Position numbers and translations under genes: made by a program. This document shows, one piece after another, positions 14,397-27,437 of a stretch of DNA of 64,000 nucleotides. Origin of the DNA: Dirofilaria immitis (taxonomy: Eukaryota; Nematoda; Chromadorea; Rhabditida; Onchocercidae). Position 1 is the first letter of the stretch, and each line of letters begins with the position of its first letter. The stretch covers positions 4,014,501 to 4,078,500 of the forward strand of contig JAKNDB010000107.1 of assembly GCA_024305405.1 (NCBI GenBank), given 5' to 3'. The notes under the pieces are model-generated. The model was given only the letters and a program-made list of their open reading frames with translations, ran no database searches and was not told the origin of the DNA.

Positions 14397-14829
14397 GTAA
14401 AAATAAAAATTAATTGTTTATTAAAATGAAAAGAATAAGAAACCTTTATTATCGATTAATTTTTTCATTAAAGTTGCGCAAACTATTAATTAGTTATATT
14501 TTAATTTAAATAATTAGGAAAATAATTTTTTTCACTAAAATTAATCTTTCACAAATAATCCAAATTTTTTGAAATAGGAATTCAATTTATGGAATGTTTC
14601 TCTTAACTGTATTAATAAAAATAATCTGACCGCTCAGTGCAGATTTATTTCCCTGATCAAAATTTCTTGGCTGCAATTGTAATCTGGTCGAAAAAATTTG
14701 GAAATATAGTCTATTAATCATTATTTTTGTTTGTATCATTTATTGAGATATTTATAATAACCTGATATTTCTCAAAAGTTTCCTTCTTCTACATCTTGCT
14801 TGGTATCATGATCGCTACTTAGAAATTTG

Positions 14830-14883
14830 TTAAGGAATGATGGTATAGTGATATGATTTCAATACTATGATTTCATTCCTTAA
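14830..14883. repeat. imperfect hairpin of pre-miRNA size
   Basis: TTAAGGAATGA (14830-14840) pairs perfectly with TCATTCCTTAA (14873-14883). Inside, ATAGT pairs with ACTAT through a short bulged section, leaving a loop of about 14 bases. Arm length of about 20 is near the lower limit for a microRNA precursor. There is no conserved seed that I recognise. Confidence 0.4.
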
Positions 14884-16494
14884 ATTATGACAGCATGCGT
14901 AGCTTGAATATTTGTAGTACAAAATTTGCATAAATGATGAATTTTAATTTAGCTCAGATATTTTATCTTGTCAATATTTTTATAAAAATTCGAACAATAC
15001 TAATAACAAAATTTGGAAATAGAACTTTTTTATTTTATAAATAATTATTTATTGAATTATGCTATTGATGTATTTTAAAAAGGCAAGGAAAATTATTCAC
15101 AAAATTTTAAGGTATAAGTAATTATTAAGGCCTTATTCAAAGTTGTGGCTAAAATCTTAATGATCAACTACTCGATTTCATTAATTTTTTTAATCATTTT
15201 GTTAGAATATTTTAAATTTTTGAATTTTAATATCTATTGATTAATATATTTAAATTCAAAAATATTTATTTTTTTAAAATAACTTCTAATAACTAAAGTA
15301 TTATAGTAATAAATTAAAAATATTTTATTATGAGAGAAAAAAGGACAAAGATTATTTGATTTGATAATTATTCATTCTTAATTAAATATAAATATCAAAT
15401 TACATAAAAAGAAAAATAAATCTTTTGATTCTTGCAATAATAATACGAATGAAATTTATTAATTTAAAAATTACTATGCCAATAATTTTCTTCTAATTTT
15501 CATCCATCTGTTCTTTTTTTTCGTTATATTAATTGTTCAACCATTTATATATCTATCTTACCTTTTCCTTTTATTTGTTGTATAAACATTGTTTGCTAAA
15601 TTTATGTCTTTTCGTTTTTTTTTCTCTCGAAAACTTCAACAATTTACTTTTTTCTTTTTTCTTTACAACATAATTGCAATTGAAATTATCCATCGCAAAA
15701 ATGTTACAATAAAATTCTAACCAATTATTCAACAATACATTGTACCTAATATTTCTATTCCATTTCTTTTTTTTTTAAAAAATTACAATGAAAGAAAGAA
15801 ATTTTTTCTATTTTATTTATTTGAAAAAAATTTTGCTATTCTAAAATTTTTAGCAAAATAAATAAGAAAGGGAAGTTTTTTTATAATAAATTTTTCCCAA
15901 TTTGATTAATTAAATTAATGAAGTAAAGGAAAATAGAAAAGAATGGAATTTCCCAAATTTAATTAATTATTAATAATTAAAAATAAAGAAAAATAGATGG
16001 AAAAAAATTTGAAAGAATAAAAAATTTTTCTTATCAAATATACTTGTGATATATGGGTATTGGAAGAAAGTAATAAAATATGCTTATCAATGGATATATG
16101 GGAGGAAAGTAATAAAATATACTTATCAATGGATCAATTTGATATCAGTCAAATCAAAAATGTTTCGCTTAAAATTAAAAAATGTTTTAAAATGAAAGGA
16201 AAGGAAAAGAAAATGAGAAAATTTTTTTCTTTTGGAACAAAGTAAAAAGAAAAAGAAATAGAAAAATGTAATGAAATTCGAAGGATTTATTTGCATTAAT
16301 TAAAGCTAAATGTGTAATATTTTGCTTTCCTTTTTCTTCTATTCAATGAATAATCTTTGGTTTTAGTTAGAAAATAAAAACATTTAAGTGAGAATTACAA
16401 AATAAAAAATTTCACTAATTTTATTTACTTTTTAAATGAAAAAAGAGAAAAGGCAAAATTCAATTTCTGTTTTAAATTTAATAATTTGAAGTTT

Positions 16495-16495
16495 A

Positions 16496-16526
<31 letters not shown>

Positions 16527-16817
16527 TTCTTCTTCTTTTCTTCTTCTTTTTCTTCTTCTTCTTCTTCTTCTTCTTCTTCTTCTTCTTCTTCTTCTTCTTC
16601 TTCTTCTTCTTCTTCTTCTTCTTCTTCTTCTTCTTCTTCTTCTTCTTCTTCTTCTTCTTCTTCTTCTTCTTCTTCTTCTTCTTCTTCTTCTTCTTCTTCT
16701 TCTTCTTCTTCTTCTTCTTCTTCTTCTTCTTCTTCTTCTTCTTCTTCTTCTTCTTCTTCTTCTTCTTCTTCTTCTTCTTCTTCTTCTTCTTCTTCTTCTT
16801 CTTCTTCTTCTTCTTCT

Positions 16818-16864
<47 letters not shown>

Positions 16865-16870
16865 TTCTTC
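16495..16870. repeat. (TTC)n microsatellite, about 370 bp
   Basis: An almost pure TTC/GAA tract. The run is uninterrupted from about 16550 to 16840 (near 96 units), with T insertions near 16537-16552 and one CTC variant at 16840. ORFs reading poly-Leu, poly-Lys or poly-Glu through it are artefacts of the repeat. Confidence 0.97.
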
Positions 16871-19010
16871 ATAAATTTGCTCTCCTCCTGCTATTCTCTT
16901 TTTATCCCAAAAGATCACATAAAACATCAATTAATCAATAATTGATTGTATTGTTTTTAATGAATTTTTCCTATTTATTATCTGATAAGATAACTTTTTC
17001 TCATTCATTCATTCATCAATCTTCTCTTCATAAATTCATTGTATTAGGGAATCAGATAGATGGAAGAATTTTTTTGTTAAAAAAATTATCTTTTTGTTTA
17101 AAATTTAATCAAAATTGATATTTTTCGACATATAATAATTGAATTATTCGAAATAGAATTAATTTTAATAGTTAATATTAATTCATTTTCATATTTTTAT
17201 TTATATTTCGCCAAATTATTCTATCTGAAATATCATATTTCCATCCAAAATTGATATTTTTGTCAAAATAGATCAACTCATCCCATCTGAAATAAAATAT
17301 TTCGCCTAAAATAGCGTATTTCGCTTATCGCCCAAACAAATTAAAGTTTTGTAAATAATTAAATATAACTTTTAAAGGCTGAAAAAAATAGATACGGTGA
17401 AACTTGTAAATAAACATAATAATAAATGATCAAGTTATCTATTAATCATTCTGTGATCACACTCGTTATAATAAATTTCACATGAAGAATTTATTATCAT
17501 TAATTTAAAAAAAAATTCTAACATTTCAAAGTTCAAAAAAACAACTAAATGTGTAAAAACCAAAAAAAGTTTTGCAAATAATCAAAAGTTTAATCTGCTA
17601 AAAAATTTTCAAGATGATAAAATATTCTCGAATTCTTTTAATTATACATACTTTTTCTCAAATAATTATTTCGTTTTATTTATGCTATAAAATGATGACA
17701 TTTTAGAGGTAATTTAAAATAAAATTATTATATAAATTAAAAAAAGAAAAATAATTATTGTTCATTGCTTTTCTTTTTAAGGGAAAATTATTGTATTTGA
17801 AAGAAGTGAAATGACTAAAATTAATCTAAAAATTTTTTAAAAAAAAATGTTATTAATTTTCAAACGACGTACTTTGGCAAATCCCTTTTCAACAATTTTT
17901 CACTTCTAAATTTTTTCGTCATAAATAAAGAAATTAATCAAATAATCGAAACTTAATATTATGATGATTAAATAATTTTTACAAGGAATCTAAATCCTAA
18001 ATTAATAACGGAAAATATTAGAATTCAAATTTCAGAATTCTAATTTTCTTATGAAATATCATCTGATAATTTGGAATCCTTCTTAAGCTGTTAATTTATA
18101 ATATGACTTAAACTAATTAAATCCCTAGAGATCTAAATGATTCGTTCTATTCTTATTTCCTTATTTCTTTTCAATTAATCATAATTATTCTGATATTATT
18201 GGATAATTTTCAGATTTAATAATTTTAAATTTCTTTTTTTGATATTATGATTTTTGAGAACATTTTATTTCTTATAATTTGATAATAATAATACTATGTA
18301 ATATTCCTTGTGTATTTTAAAATTAATAGTCGATTTAATAATTTTCAATATTTGAGTCATTTGATTTAATCATTTTTTAATCAACACTATTATAATTTTG
18401 TATACTATTTGATTGAATATAAAATGAAATTATTCCTTTTAAAGAAATTTTATAGAAAACAAAACTTGCATCTGATAATTATTAAATTGATGAATGATAA
18501 TTTAGAGTAATTTACAGTAATTGATATAATCGTTCTAGTTTTTCTTTTTCTTCATAGCATAAATTTTGTTAAAATATATCGAATTACAATGATTTTATGT
18601 TTTATCTTTAATTATTAAAGCATATAAATTTTGATGCTAAACATATGCCAATATAATCTCAATATTTAATGAGATGAAAGAAAAACTATTCTCGAGATTT
18701 TTACTATTACTTGATTCTATGATCATTAATGCGGAACCGAAAGTTGATTGATAACGAAGTATTCTTAATTAATTTCCCCAATTCTTTCGTTCTACTTTAA
18801 TATAAAATTCATTCTATTTTACGATTAATTCTACGCTTTGTTTCCATGAATCATTACGTGAATGCTAATATGCATGTTTATGTTTGATCACGTCAAATTA
18901 AAAATGTGATATCCACTTTTTAATTCTTTTAATTCGTTACTTCCTTACTTAATAAATTCGTTATTTAATAATAATAGGACAGTTTGTTAAGAAGATTTGT
19001 TTGTAAGAGT

Positions 19011-19315
19011 GATCGAGAAATAAGCTTAATCATTGCACATTATTCTCAACAAGTGAACAATTTTTCGAGAAGACTATTTGATTAAATGAAAAAAAAAAAT
19101 TAATTAAATGTAGATCGAGAAATGAGTATGTTGTATCGAATGTTATTTTTAGCAACAGATGAATTTTTCGAGAAGATTACTTAATCAGATGTAGATCAAA
19201 AAATGAGACTGAGATTTATTACACATTATTTTTATAGCGTATGAATTTTTCGGGAAGATTATTTGATCAAATATAGATCGAGAAATGAACCTAGGATTCA
19301 TTGTGCATCATCATA
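19011..19315. repeat. tandem repeat, period about 82 bp, roughly 3.5 copies
   Basis: Copies start at GATCGAGAAAT near 19011, 19113, 19194 (GATCAAAAAAT) and 19276. Each is followed by a variable stretch and then ATTTTTCGAGAAGATTAYTTGAT. The first unit is longer (102 bp) because of an A-rich insertion. Confidence 0.7.
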
Positions 19316-19766
19316 TAAGGTTTTCAATGTATCGAAAGAATGAAATAATGTTTATGTCAAAAAGTTTTTGCATAAAAACAAATGGTAAAATAGGACGAGA
19401 AATATGGATAACATTCTCGAATGGGAAATTGGAATGGTGGAGGTGGGACGTTGAAAGAGCAGCAAGCATATTCATAAAGCTTTCAAGCCTTTCTCGAGAA
19501 TTTCGTTTTTCTTTTTTACTTTCGACTTGTTCAGTTTTTTGAAGATTGTTCTAAAGGTTGACTTTTTCAATGATATCCTTTTAGCACTTTTTCTCCCCCG
19601 CCTTTCTCATCCCGATAATACAGTCTTTTCTTACCTATTTCTAGCTGCTATTTTATATTTGTTATTGAAATTATAAACAGAATGGCTTATAAGTTGAATT
19701 TATTTTTAACTCATTCTAGTTATTTAAAAATAAATTTAGTCGATAAAATTATTTGAAAAAAACTTT

Positions 19767-20020
19767 TGTTTTTCTACCAATTAATTTCGAAAATTATTTT
19801 TCGTTTTTGGTCTCAATTAATTTCGAGAAATTTTTGCTTTTATTTCAAACAATTTCATAAAACTTTCTTTTTCTATCTAATTAATTTCGAGAAATTTTTG
19901 CTTTTATTTAATCAATTTTATAAAACTTTCTTTTTCTATCTAATTTAATTTCGAGAAATTTTTGCTTTTATTTCAATCAATTTTATAAAACTTTCTTTTT
20001 CTATCTAATTAATTTCGAGA
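19767..20020. repeat. tandem repeat, period about 64 bp, 4 copies
   Basis: The unit contains TAATTTCGAGAAATTTTTGC, then TTTTATTT, CAATTTTATAAAACTTTC and TTTTTCTATC. The two middle copies are nearly identical and the first and last are diverged or partial. Confidence 0.8.
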
Positions 20021-20148
20021 AATTTTTTCAATTTTTTCTTAAAAATTCCTTCTGAAAAATGGATAAAAATGGTAATCTTACTCAAAAATAATTCTTTTCT
20101 CCGATTTTTCTAAAAATTTTTAAAATTTTTTTATAATTCCTTTATAAG

Positions 20149-20176
20149 AAGAGAGAGAGCGAGAGAGAGAGAGAAA
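20149..20176. repeat. GA-rich simple repeat
   Basis: A short run of GAGA interrupted by one GC. It is one of several GA/CT tracts in the window. Confidence 0.8.
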
Positions 20177-20819
20177 AAAGACAATTCTTTTTCGATTTTT
20201 TCCTTAAAAATTTCTTTTGAAAAGAAAAATTTAAAAAAGAACTTATCATTTAATTTTAAAATATCGCTTTGCTTTATTTTATGGATTTTATCTATTCATA
20301 CTTCATATTTATTGATTGTACCATTTTTTTCCCGCAGCATAAATGATAAGTAACAAAGTTTTTAAAAAATTCTTTTTCGCAAACTTTTTTTCTTTTTCTT
20401 TTAGCTCTCAAAGGTATGTAAAATAATAAAAATTCCAACAACCTATTTCTATCTTTCCGAAAAGAAATTAACAGACAAATTAAAATTGAAAGGAAAGGAA
20501 AATATCATTTGGTTGAAATTATTTATCGAATAAAATAAATGTTTGCAAATTGTTCATTTTTATCAAATCAATATCAAAAAAAATGCAATAAAATAAAATT
20601 TTTTTAATTTCTATCAATTAATTTAATAAATTTATCAAAATTAATTTATTATGTTCATTGTTTACTTATTTATTTATTATTATCAATGCTTACTTATTGT
20701 TGTAAATAATATTTTACCTATTATTCCTCTATTGATATAAAAAAAGTGAAAGAAAGTACTTTATTATATTGTACTTTATATACTAAAATTAAAAGTTAGG
20801 AAATATTTATTAAAAAAAC

Positions 20820-20820
20820 C

Positions 20821-20852
<32 letters not shown>

Positions 20853-20880
20853 TCCTCTCTCCCTTTCTTTCTCTTATTTT
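20820..20880. repeat. CT-rich simple repeat
   Basis: Mostly CT dinucleotides with interruptions, following GGTTT. It could act as a pyrimidine tract, but no good acceptor follows it. Confidence 0.8.
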
Positions 20881-22656
20881 CATTTTTATCGGTTTTCTTT
20901 TCACCATTATAGGACAACATACTATTATATTATCATTGTCAATTGTCAATTTTCAATTGTTAATTTTTAATTGTCATCATTATTATCACCGTCATCGTCA
21001 TCGTCATTGGCATCGTTATCGTCACCGTCACCATTGTCATTTATTCACTCATTCACCTTTCTATTTCTACCTTTTCCAGATAAACTATATGATGATATTG
21101 ATGCTACTAACTTTACTATACCTGTTGCTGCTGCTTCCATTGCTGCTATTATTATTATCGGATTTAATTAATTACTGCTATATCTTATTAATTAATTAAT
21201 TAACTAATTCATTTCCTATTTTTCATTTCTATTTATTATTTCGACTGCGATGATTTTTCTAAATTTTTAAAAAAGAAAGGAAGAAAACAAAGAAAAATAT
21301 AACTCTGATGGATCAATATAAGATCAATTATGATTATTTTACTAATCTGATAAAATTTGATAAAAAAATAAATTACGAAATTTAAGCTAATTTTTTCGCG
21401 TCATTCGATAAATTTAAAATGAAATTTATGCCATAAATATTCTAATTAATTCTACTCGAACTCAACTTCTACTATTATTAATATTGCCTCCTACAACCTA
21501 TTACTGCTATTTTAAATAATTAATCCGTAAAGGATGATAATATTAAGATTGAAATTAAAAATCGGTTACTGATAATATTTTTATTAAACTATCATCATTA
21601 TTATCATTGCTATTAATTATTTAATTCATCGAGAATCGATTTTATTGCTAATTTAATATCATCATATTATCATTTCATCATCGTCTTATCAATAATTTGA
21701 CTTGTTGATAAAATTTTTGGCACAAACTTATCAAAATTTAAATTCAAAAAGAGAAAGAGCAATAGAATATGTTCTTTCTTATTTCATTTATTATTTTCTT
21801 ATGGCACTATTTACTTCGAATAGTTTTTTCATTCGTCATCATTGGCAATTACATCGATGTAAATCAAATTTTCATGAAATTCCACTTGGCAAGTGCGATC
21901 ATGAACATCAAAATTTGTCCTTTTAAATGAGCCTATCAATGAAAACTTGGATTTGGAAGGAAATATTGAAGGTATTTCGATTATTCTTTGAGAATTGATA
22001 AGATCTATTATCATCGTATTATCATTTCATTACATTTGTCTTATCAATAATTTGGCAATGATTTATTGATAAGTAATTTTATCAAATGTATCAAATTTGT
22101 TGACAATTTTTCATTTCTTTTTGTTTTTTTTAATTCACCTTTTATTTTCTTTTTCTTAATTTAATTTTATTCCCTTAAATACTCACCCAACATTGTTGAG
22201 AAAGGCGGAATAAAAGAAAAAAAGTTTTAGTTTATGTTTTTTTAGTTTTGAAATATATTTTTGTCTATTTAATTAGATAAATTTTAATTCTACAATATCC
22301 GTAGGCTTATTATTTTACATAATAAATGATACAGAAAGATAATTGACTGCTAATAATTGTTTAATTAATCATTTAAATGAATTATTATAATAGAATAAAT
22401 GATGTATCAAATATCTTATTAATAGTAATTACTTAATTAATTACTAAAATTTATTATTACTACAACGTCGTAAGCGATGCATGAAATATCATATTATCAG
22501 TAATTATTCACAACAAATTATCATTACAACATGAATATATTAAGATTTCGTCTTATCAAATATTTCGGAATTAAAATATAAAGTTTTTCTTAAAATTTTA
22601 ATTGCTAAATAAAACAGAATAAATCAATCATTTTATTGTATATTCAGCTTATATTA

Positions 22657-22729
22657 TAATTGTATATATATATATATACAAATAGACAAATTATATAAAA
22701 AAATTTTGCTATATATATATATATATATC
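22657..22729. repeat. two TA dinucleotide tracts
   Basis: TATATA runs at about 22662-22678 and 22710-22728, separated by a T-rich spacer. Confidence 0.85.
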
Positions 22730-23144
22730 ATTGACTAAAATATCGATTATTTCTGATATTTGTTAAACAAAGATGAATAACATTTTGATAAATAAATCAC
22801 ATAAAATATAATCTTTGACATTTTATTTGCATAACAACTATTTGTCAGTGAAATATTTGAACTAATATTTGCATAACCAAATTAAATATTTTGGTTTACT
22901 TTTCGTTGTTTACAAAAACGGAAGCATTTATAAATATTAAAATATTTACTTTTTGCTTTTTAATTTCAATAATTTAATGAAAATTTAAAATTTTTTAAAA
23001 CTATTAATAATTTATAAATAATTAATTTGCGATAATTTCTTTTCTATTAATTTCTTCAATTTTTCATTTTTATTTTTTAATATTTTTCCCTTCCAAAATA
23101 AATTTTATGCAATTCCAAAAATTTTTTGAAAGTGAAATTTTTAG

Positions 23145-23190
23145 CCTATCCTTCGGCGCTTTTGACCTTTTTCAAAGGATCGTTAAATCA
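23145..23190 (+). CDS. gap-2: proposed second coding exon of gap-2-like gene
   Basis: A 46-base GC-richer segment is bounded by a strong acceptor (AATTTTTAG) and a good donor (AAATCA|GTAATT). With the single G left by the exon at 14396 it reads Ala, then YPSALLTFFKGSLN, leaving CA (phase 2). That completes His with the first T of the exon at 29979. The phase in is 1 and the phase out is 2, exactly what the neighbours need. No domain is recognised, and 46 bases is short enough for chance. The double phase fit plus two good splice sites is the whole case. An alternative frame (LSFGAFDLFQ) is also open but fits no neighbour. Confidence 0.45.
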
Positions 23191-25413
23191 GTAATTTCTG
23201 AATTGAAATGGCGCCAAGAAACATTTCAACTGTAAATATCATCCGTTTTAATGTTTCCTTCGATAGTTTTTTCTCTCTTCCTCTTCTCTCTTTTGTATGA
23301 GTAAAATTTAAAAGTAAATCAAACTGTTCTTCCGGAGCAGTTTTCCTTTTTCTGTTTTCCAAAACAAAAACAATTGATAATATAATTTTGAATTAAATTT
23401 CTTCCTGAAATATTTAAATTTCGTTCATAAATTCTTTCGTGGAATAAAAAAAGAAATTAAAATAAAAAAAATTATAGCACAGAAATTTATATCGAAAGAT
23501 ATTTAATTTCCAATGTTTAAATAATATTACGGTTAGTATTATTCATTATTCTTCTAAATTTCATTTTCATAGCATTTTAAAGCTTTTAAATAGAAAGAAA
23601 AAGTTTAAACAAATTTAATCTTTTTTTTTAACTTTTTTACATTCGACTCAAATTACGAAAAGAAATCTTAGAAGAAAGAATGCTAAGAATATATTTCTTA
23701 AGCTATTATTTTTCACTATAATTTTTTTTTTTTAAAAGCGATAACTTTGATTTGCTATGCTTTAAAATTGTAAATTTTTTTTTGTTCCCATTTCAAATTA
23801 CTTTTTTTTGAAAATGTCATTGGCCTCACATACATTTCAATCATTTTTCTTTTATTTCACATAGTTTTTATTTTCAATAATTTTTTTGTTTCAATCAGAA
23901 AAAATATTAAAATTACTAAGAAATAAATTTGAAATATTTTCGATTAAATATTAAGTATTAAATTTTAATTACTAGTATGAATAGATGTGAATGAGAAATG
24001 TTTAATTCTTTCATTTATATTTATTAAAATGATCAAAAGAAAAATGTTTTTATTCTTAATTTTAAAAATTAATAAAAAAGCGAATCAAAAGTGGTTAATC
24101 AATTAATTGTTTATTCGATTAAAGTTTTTGTTTGTTTGTTTTTTTTTATATGTTTAAAAATATCTTTTTAATTGCATTTTTCTTTTCCATTTTTCTTATT
24201 TTTAAACCCTTTTGTCTCTCCAAATATGAAAAATAAAAAGTGAAAGCGAAATATTTTTTTTGGAAAAAGCATTTGTTTGCGAAAAAAATTGGATTAAATT
24301 AAAAATGCTATTTGCTTTGATGAAAATTTAAAAAGTAAAATGGAATGGATTGAATTAAAACGAAAGAATTAAAAAGCAAAAGATAAATATTTTTTTGAAG
24401 AAATTTTAATAAATTAAAAATTTATTTCAAATTCTTTATTACATATGGAAAATATGAAAAATTTTGAGAGCAAAGGTTGGAAATTTCTAAAAATATTTAA
24501 TTGATATTTGGAAAATATTCGTTAATAATAACAATAATAATGTTATGTGTGAAGTTTAAATTGAAATGACTTTTCATTAATATTATATTTTTTTGAAGAG
24601 TGCAAAGGAAAAGAGAAGGAAAGGTAAAAGTTTTTAAATTTAAAAATTTCATCCTTCATTTGATGAATCACATCAAATGACACATCAAATTACATCTGTC
24701 AATTTATACATGAAGAAAAAAAAGATGAAGAGAGGTAAAATTAGCATATCGATTTTTGTATAGATGAAATAATCGAAATATTACAAAACTAATGCTTCCC
24801 TTATTTATCATAGAATTGTTGCTATATTTAATGAATTTTTAAAGAGGTTGAAATAATATTTTAAATTTTGTTTACTTGTTAACATTTTTTTCTTTAACTT
24901 TTATTTTATAAATGATTGTTCCATTTCTCATTTTTCAGTACGCTCATAATCGCTCAATCATTTTTGATTTCTTCGTCACTTTAGCAATTCAATGTTTATT
25001 TTACTGTCTGAGAAAAATATTTGAATTTAAATTTCTGACTGAAACCATTTTTCGTACTCTTTTCATTTCGAGATGTTATGATCTGATAACTTCATAATCA
25101 TGCAAATGTTAGTTATGATGAACTTAGCGAGAAATATAACATTAGGGAAGAGATATATTATATTATTCTATAATCAATGATATGTGGAACGTTTTCAAAC
25201 AGATGTAATTAATTGTTCGTATTGATGATATTTATTATTTATTCCAACAAAACTGAATTATACATTTGATACAATTATATAATTCAGGTATTTATTTTTA
25301 GGCATGGTAATTTACTTAAAACTCTAATAAAATATATATGTACAGTAGTAATAATACTACGTTCAACAGAATTGCTGAAATTTATAACCGAATTCTTTAC
25401 AAGTATAAAAATT

Positions 25414-25473
25414 TGTTTATACGTGTAACAGTATTGTTTATGCGTGTAATAGTATCATTTATACGTGTAACAG
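25414..25473. repeat. 21-bp tandem repeat, 3 copies
   Basis: Three copies of TGTTTATACGTGTAACAGTA with one to three changes each. They are adjacent and in the same orientation. Confidence 0.75.
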
Positions 25474-25770
25474 ATTTTTAGTCTTGCAAAAAATAGATTT
25501 ATAGATGATAAATGATAAGAAATAATTTGGAATAGAATATGTACACAAAAATATAATTTAATTTATTACTTTTTAAAATGGTCCGAAAGAATATAAGCCG
25601 ATGGATTTTTTTGCGGTACATTTAAAGCCTTCCATTTTTCATCTTATTATTAACGATCATTCATTTTATGCTTCAATAATTTATTGAGCTTTTTAAACAA
25701 TTGATATAGTGCAAGGATAAAACAAAAGCAAAAAATGATATTATTCCATATTTTTAGTTGAAAAAAGATT

Positions 25771-25870
25771 AAAGAGAGAGAGAGAAAGAGAGAGAGAGAA
25801 GAGAGAGAAAGAGAGAGAGAGAAAGAGAGAGAAAGACAGAGAGAAGAGAGAGAGAGAAAGAGAAGGAGGA
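25771..25870. repeat. GA-rich tract, about 100 bp
   Basis: GAGAGA with AAG and ACAG interruptions, then AGGAGGAAAAGAAG. A purine-only strand for nearly 100 bases. Confidence 0.9.
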
Positions 25871-26916
25871 AAAGAAGAAAACGGGGATAGAAATTTGTAT
25901 CAGTAAAATGATAAAATGAGTGAATTAGAAAAATTGCATATAAATATATGAAATTAATTTATTGATTATCTCTTTCAACAGTACTATTGATATTTTGATG
26001 AGTTGATATGAATGAAATAAAATTGTGTTTTTCTGAATTTAAAATTTGATGAGATGTATAGTGTATATGGAAATATCAATGATATTTTTTGACTGAAATA
26101 CAAATAAATAAATCGAATAAATTTAACGAAAAATCAAATAACAAATTTAATTGTTATTAGGAATTCAAAGATAAAAGATAAGATTAAATTATTTCATTAT
26201 TGCTCGTTTATAAAATGAAAAATTTTCATTTATGATCGAAAATGAATAACACATATTGCATTAATTAATTTACAAATTAATATCAAAAGAAATTTTCACG
26301 AGATAAAGTTTGAAAGTTTTCAGAAGTTTTCAAAATTTAAGCTGAAATTCAGAAATATATTTTCGATCCTTCAGAATTAAATAGTTTAGTCATGAATCTG
26401 CAACTTTACTTGCAAATTTCAAATCGATTCCTATTCTATTTGAGTCCTCAAGCAATCGATTTTTTTAACTTTAGATTTTTCGGAATTCCGAATTCTCTTT
26501 AAATTCCGTTTTTTTCCAGTTTCAAATTCCATTTAGAATCAAATTTTTTTCTTTTCATTTTTGAACTAATTATTCTTTCCATTTCAAATTTTGCGAGACT
26601 TTAAATCTTTTGTTTTAATCTCACAAAATGTAGGATTCTTCCTTTCTTTGATTATACTTTTTTTTTTTATTTTTAAATACCATTTGACTTCTTTTTCTCT
26701 TGAATATTAAGGAAATGATTTTTTCAACTTTGAATTCTCAAATTTTCAATTTCTTCTTTTCCTAAATTTTATGCTTTTAACTCTAAGTTCTATGTAAAAT
26801 TTGATATTTCTATTCTAAAATGATAAATCAAAATTTTCATTCAATTTATACCTTATATATAAGACCTGCTAAATTACATCCGTTTGAAAGTGCTCTTCAG
26901 AAATAGTATCGATAGA

Positions 26917-26990
26917 ATAAAAGATAAAGCAAGCGGAAATATGGCTTTTTTCAAGCTGTCCATATTTTATAAGCTTTTTATCTTTGGCAA
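26917..26990. repeat. imperfect fold-back sequence
   Basis: AAAGATAAAGC, then GGAAATATGG, pair imperfectly with CCATATTTTAT, then GCTTTTTATCTTT, across a short T-rich loop. Similarity may reach out to about 26895 and 27010. Confidence 0.4.
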
Positions 26991-27402
26991 TTCTTTTCTA
27001 TGATTTGAGGCTAAGGCATTTTTGCACCTACAAGCCTAGAAATGCTAAAAATTGAAGAAAAATTAACTAAACGATAGATACTTGAGAAACGAAGAAAGGA
27101 ATTGAAAAAAATTAAGGAAACATAAGAAACACTTTGAAATATTCCATCAAATATTTAATTCAAATTGTTTTATTATTTAATTATTCTATATGATTATTTG
27201 AAATTAAAAATTATTAAACATTTATTCAATAAAATTTTGAAATCTTCTATAAATAAATAATATTACTCTTCTTTTTCCTCTCTATTTTTCTTCCTTTTAA
27301 ATGTCAAAAAATTTTAAAACTTTTAGCTATCTTTCGCCAAAAATCAATCGAATATTTATTTGCACTTTTTTGATTCATTTAAAGCAGCATATATGCATGC
27401 AT

Positions 27403-27437
27403 ACATGGATGCATGCAATACTCTCGCATGCATCCAT
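27403..27437. repeat. perfect 13-bp stem hairpin, 9-base loop
   Basis: CATGGATGCATGC and GCATGCATCCATG flank the loop AATACTCTC. The following bases repeat ACACTCTC, so the loop sequence is partly duplicated outside. The stem is GC-richer than its surroundings. Confidence 0.8.

Larger units (their letters stand above)
14397..23144 (+). other. proposed first intron, 8.7 kb
   Basis: GT start at 14397 and TTTTTAG end at 23144. The interior holds the 370-base TTC tract, two medium-period tandem repeats (19 and 20 kb), GA/CT tracts and an imperfect hairpin. A GC-richer patch at 19385-19510 contains short open frames (one begins MDNILEWEIG at 19396) but no exon pair that I could defend. Confidence 0.45.

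Noticed and set aside
16432..16941. Long ORFs of poly-Leu, poly-Lys and poly-Glu on both strands
   Set aside because: All are translations of the TTC/GAA microsatellite.
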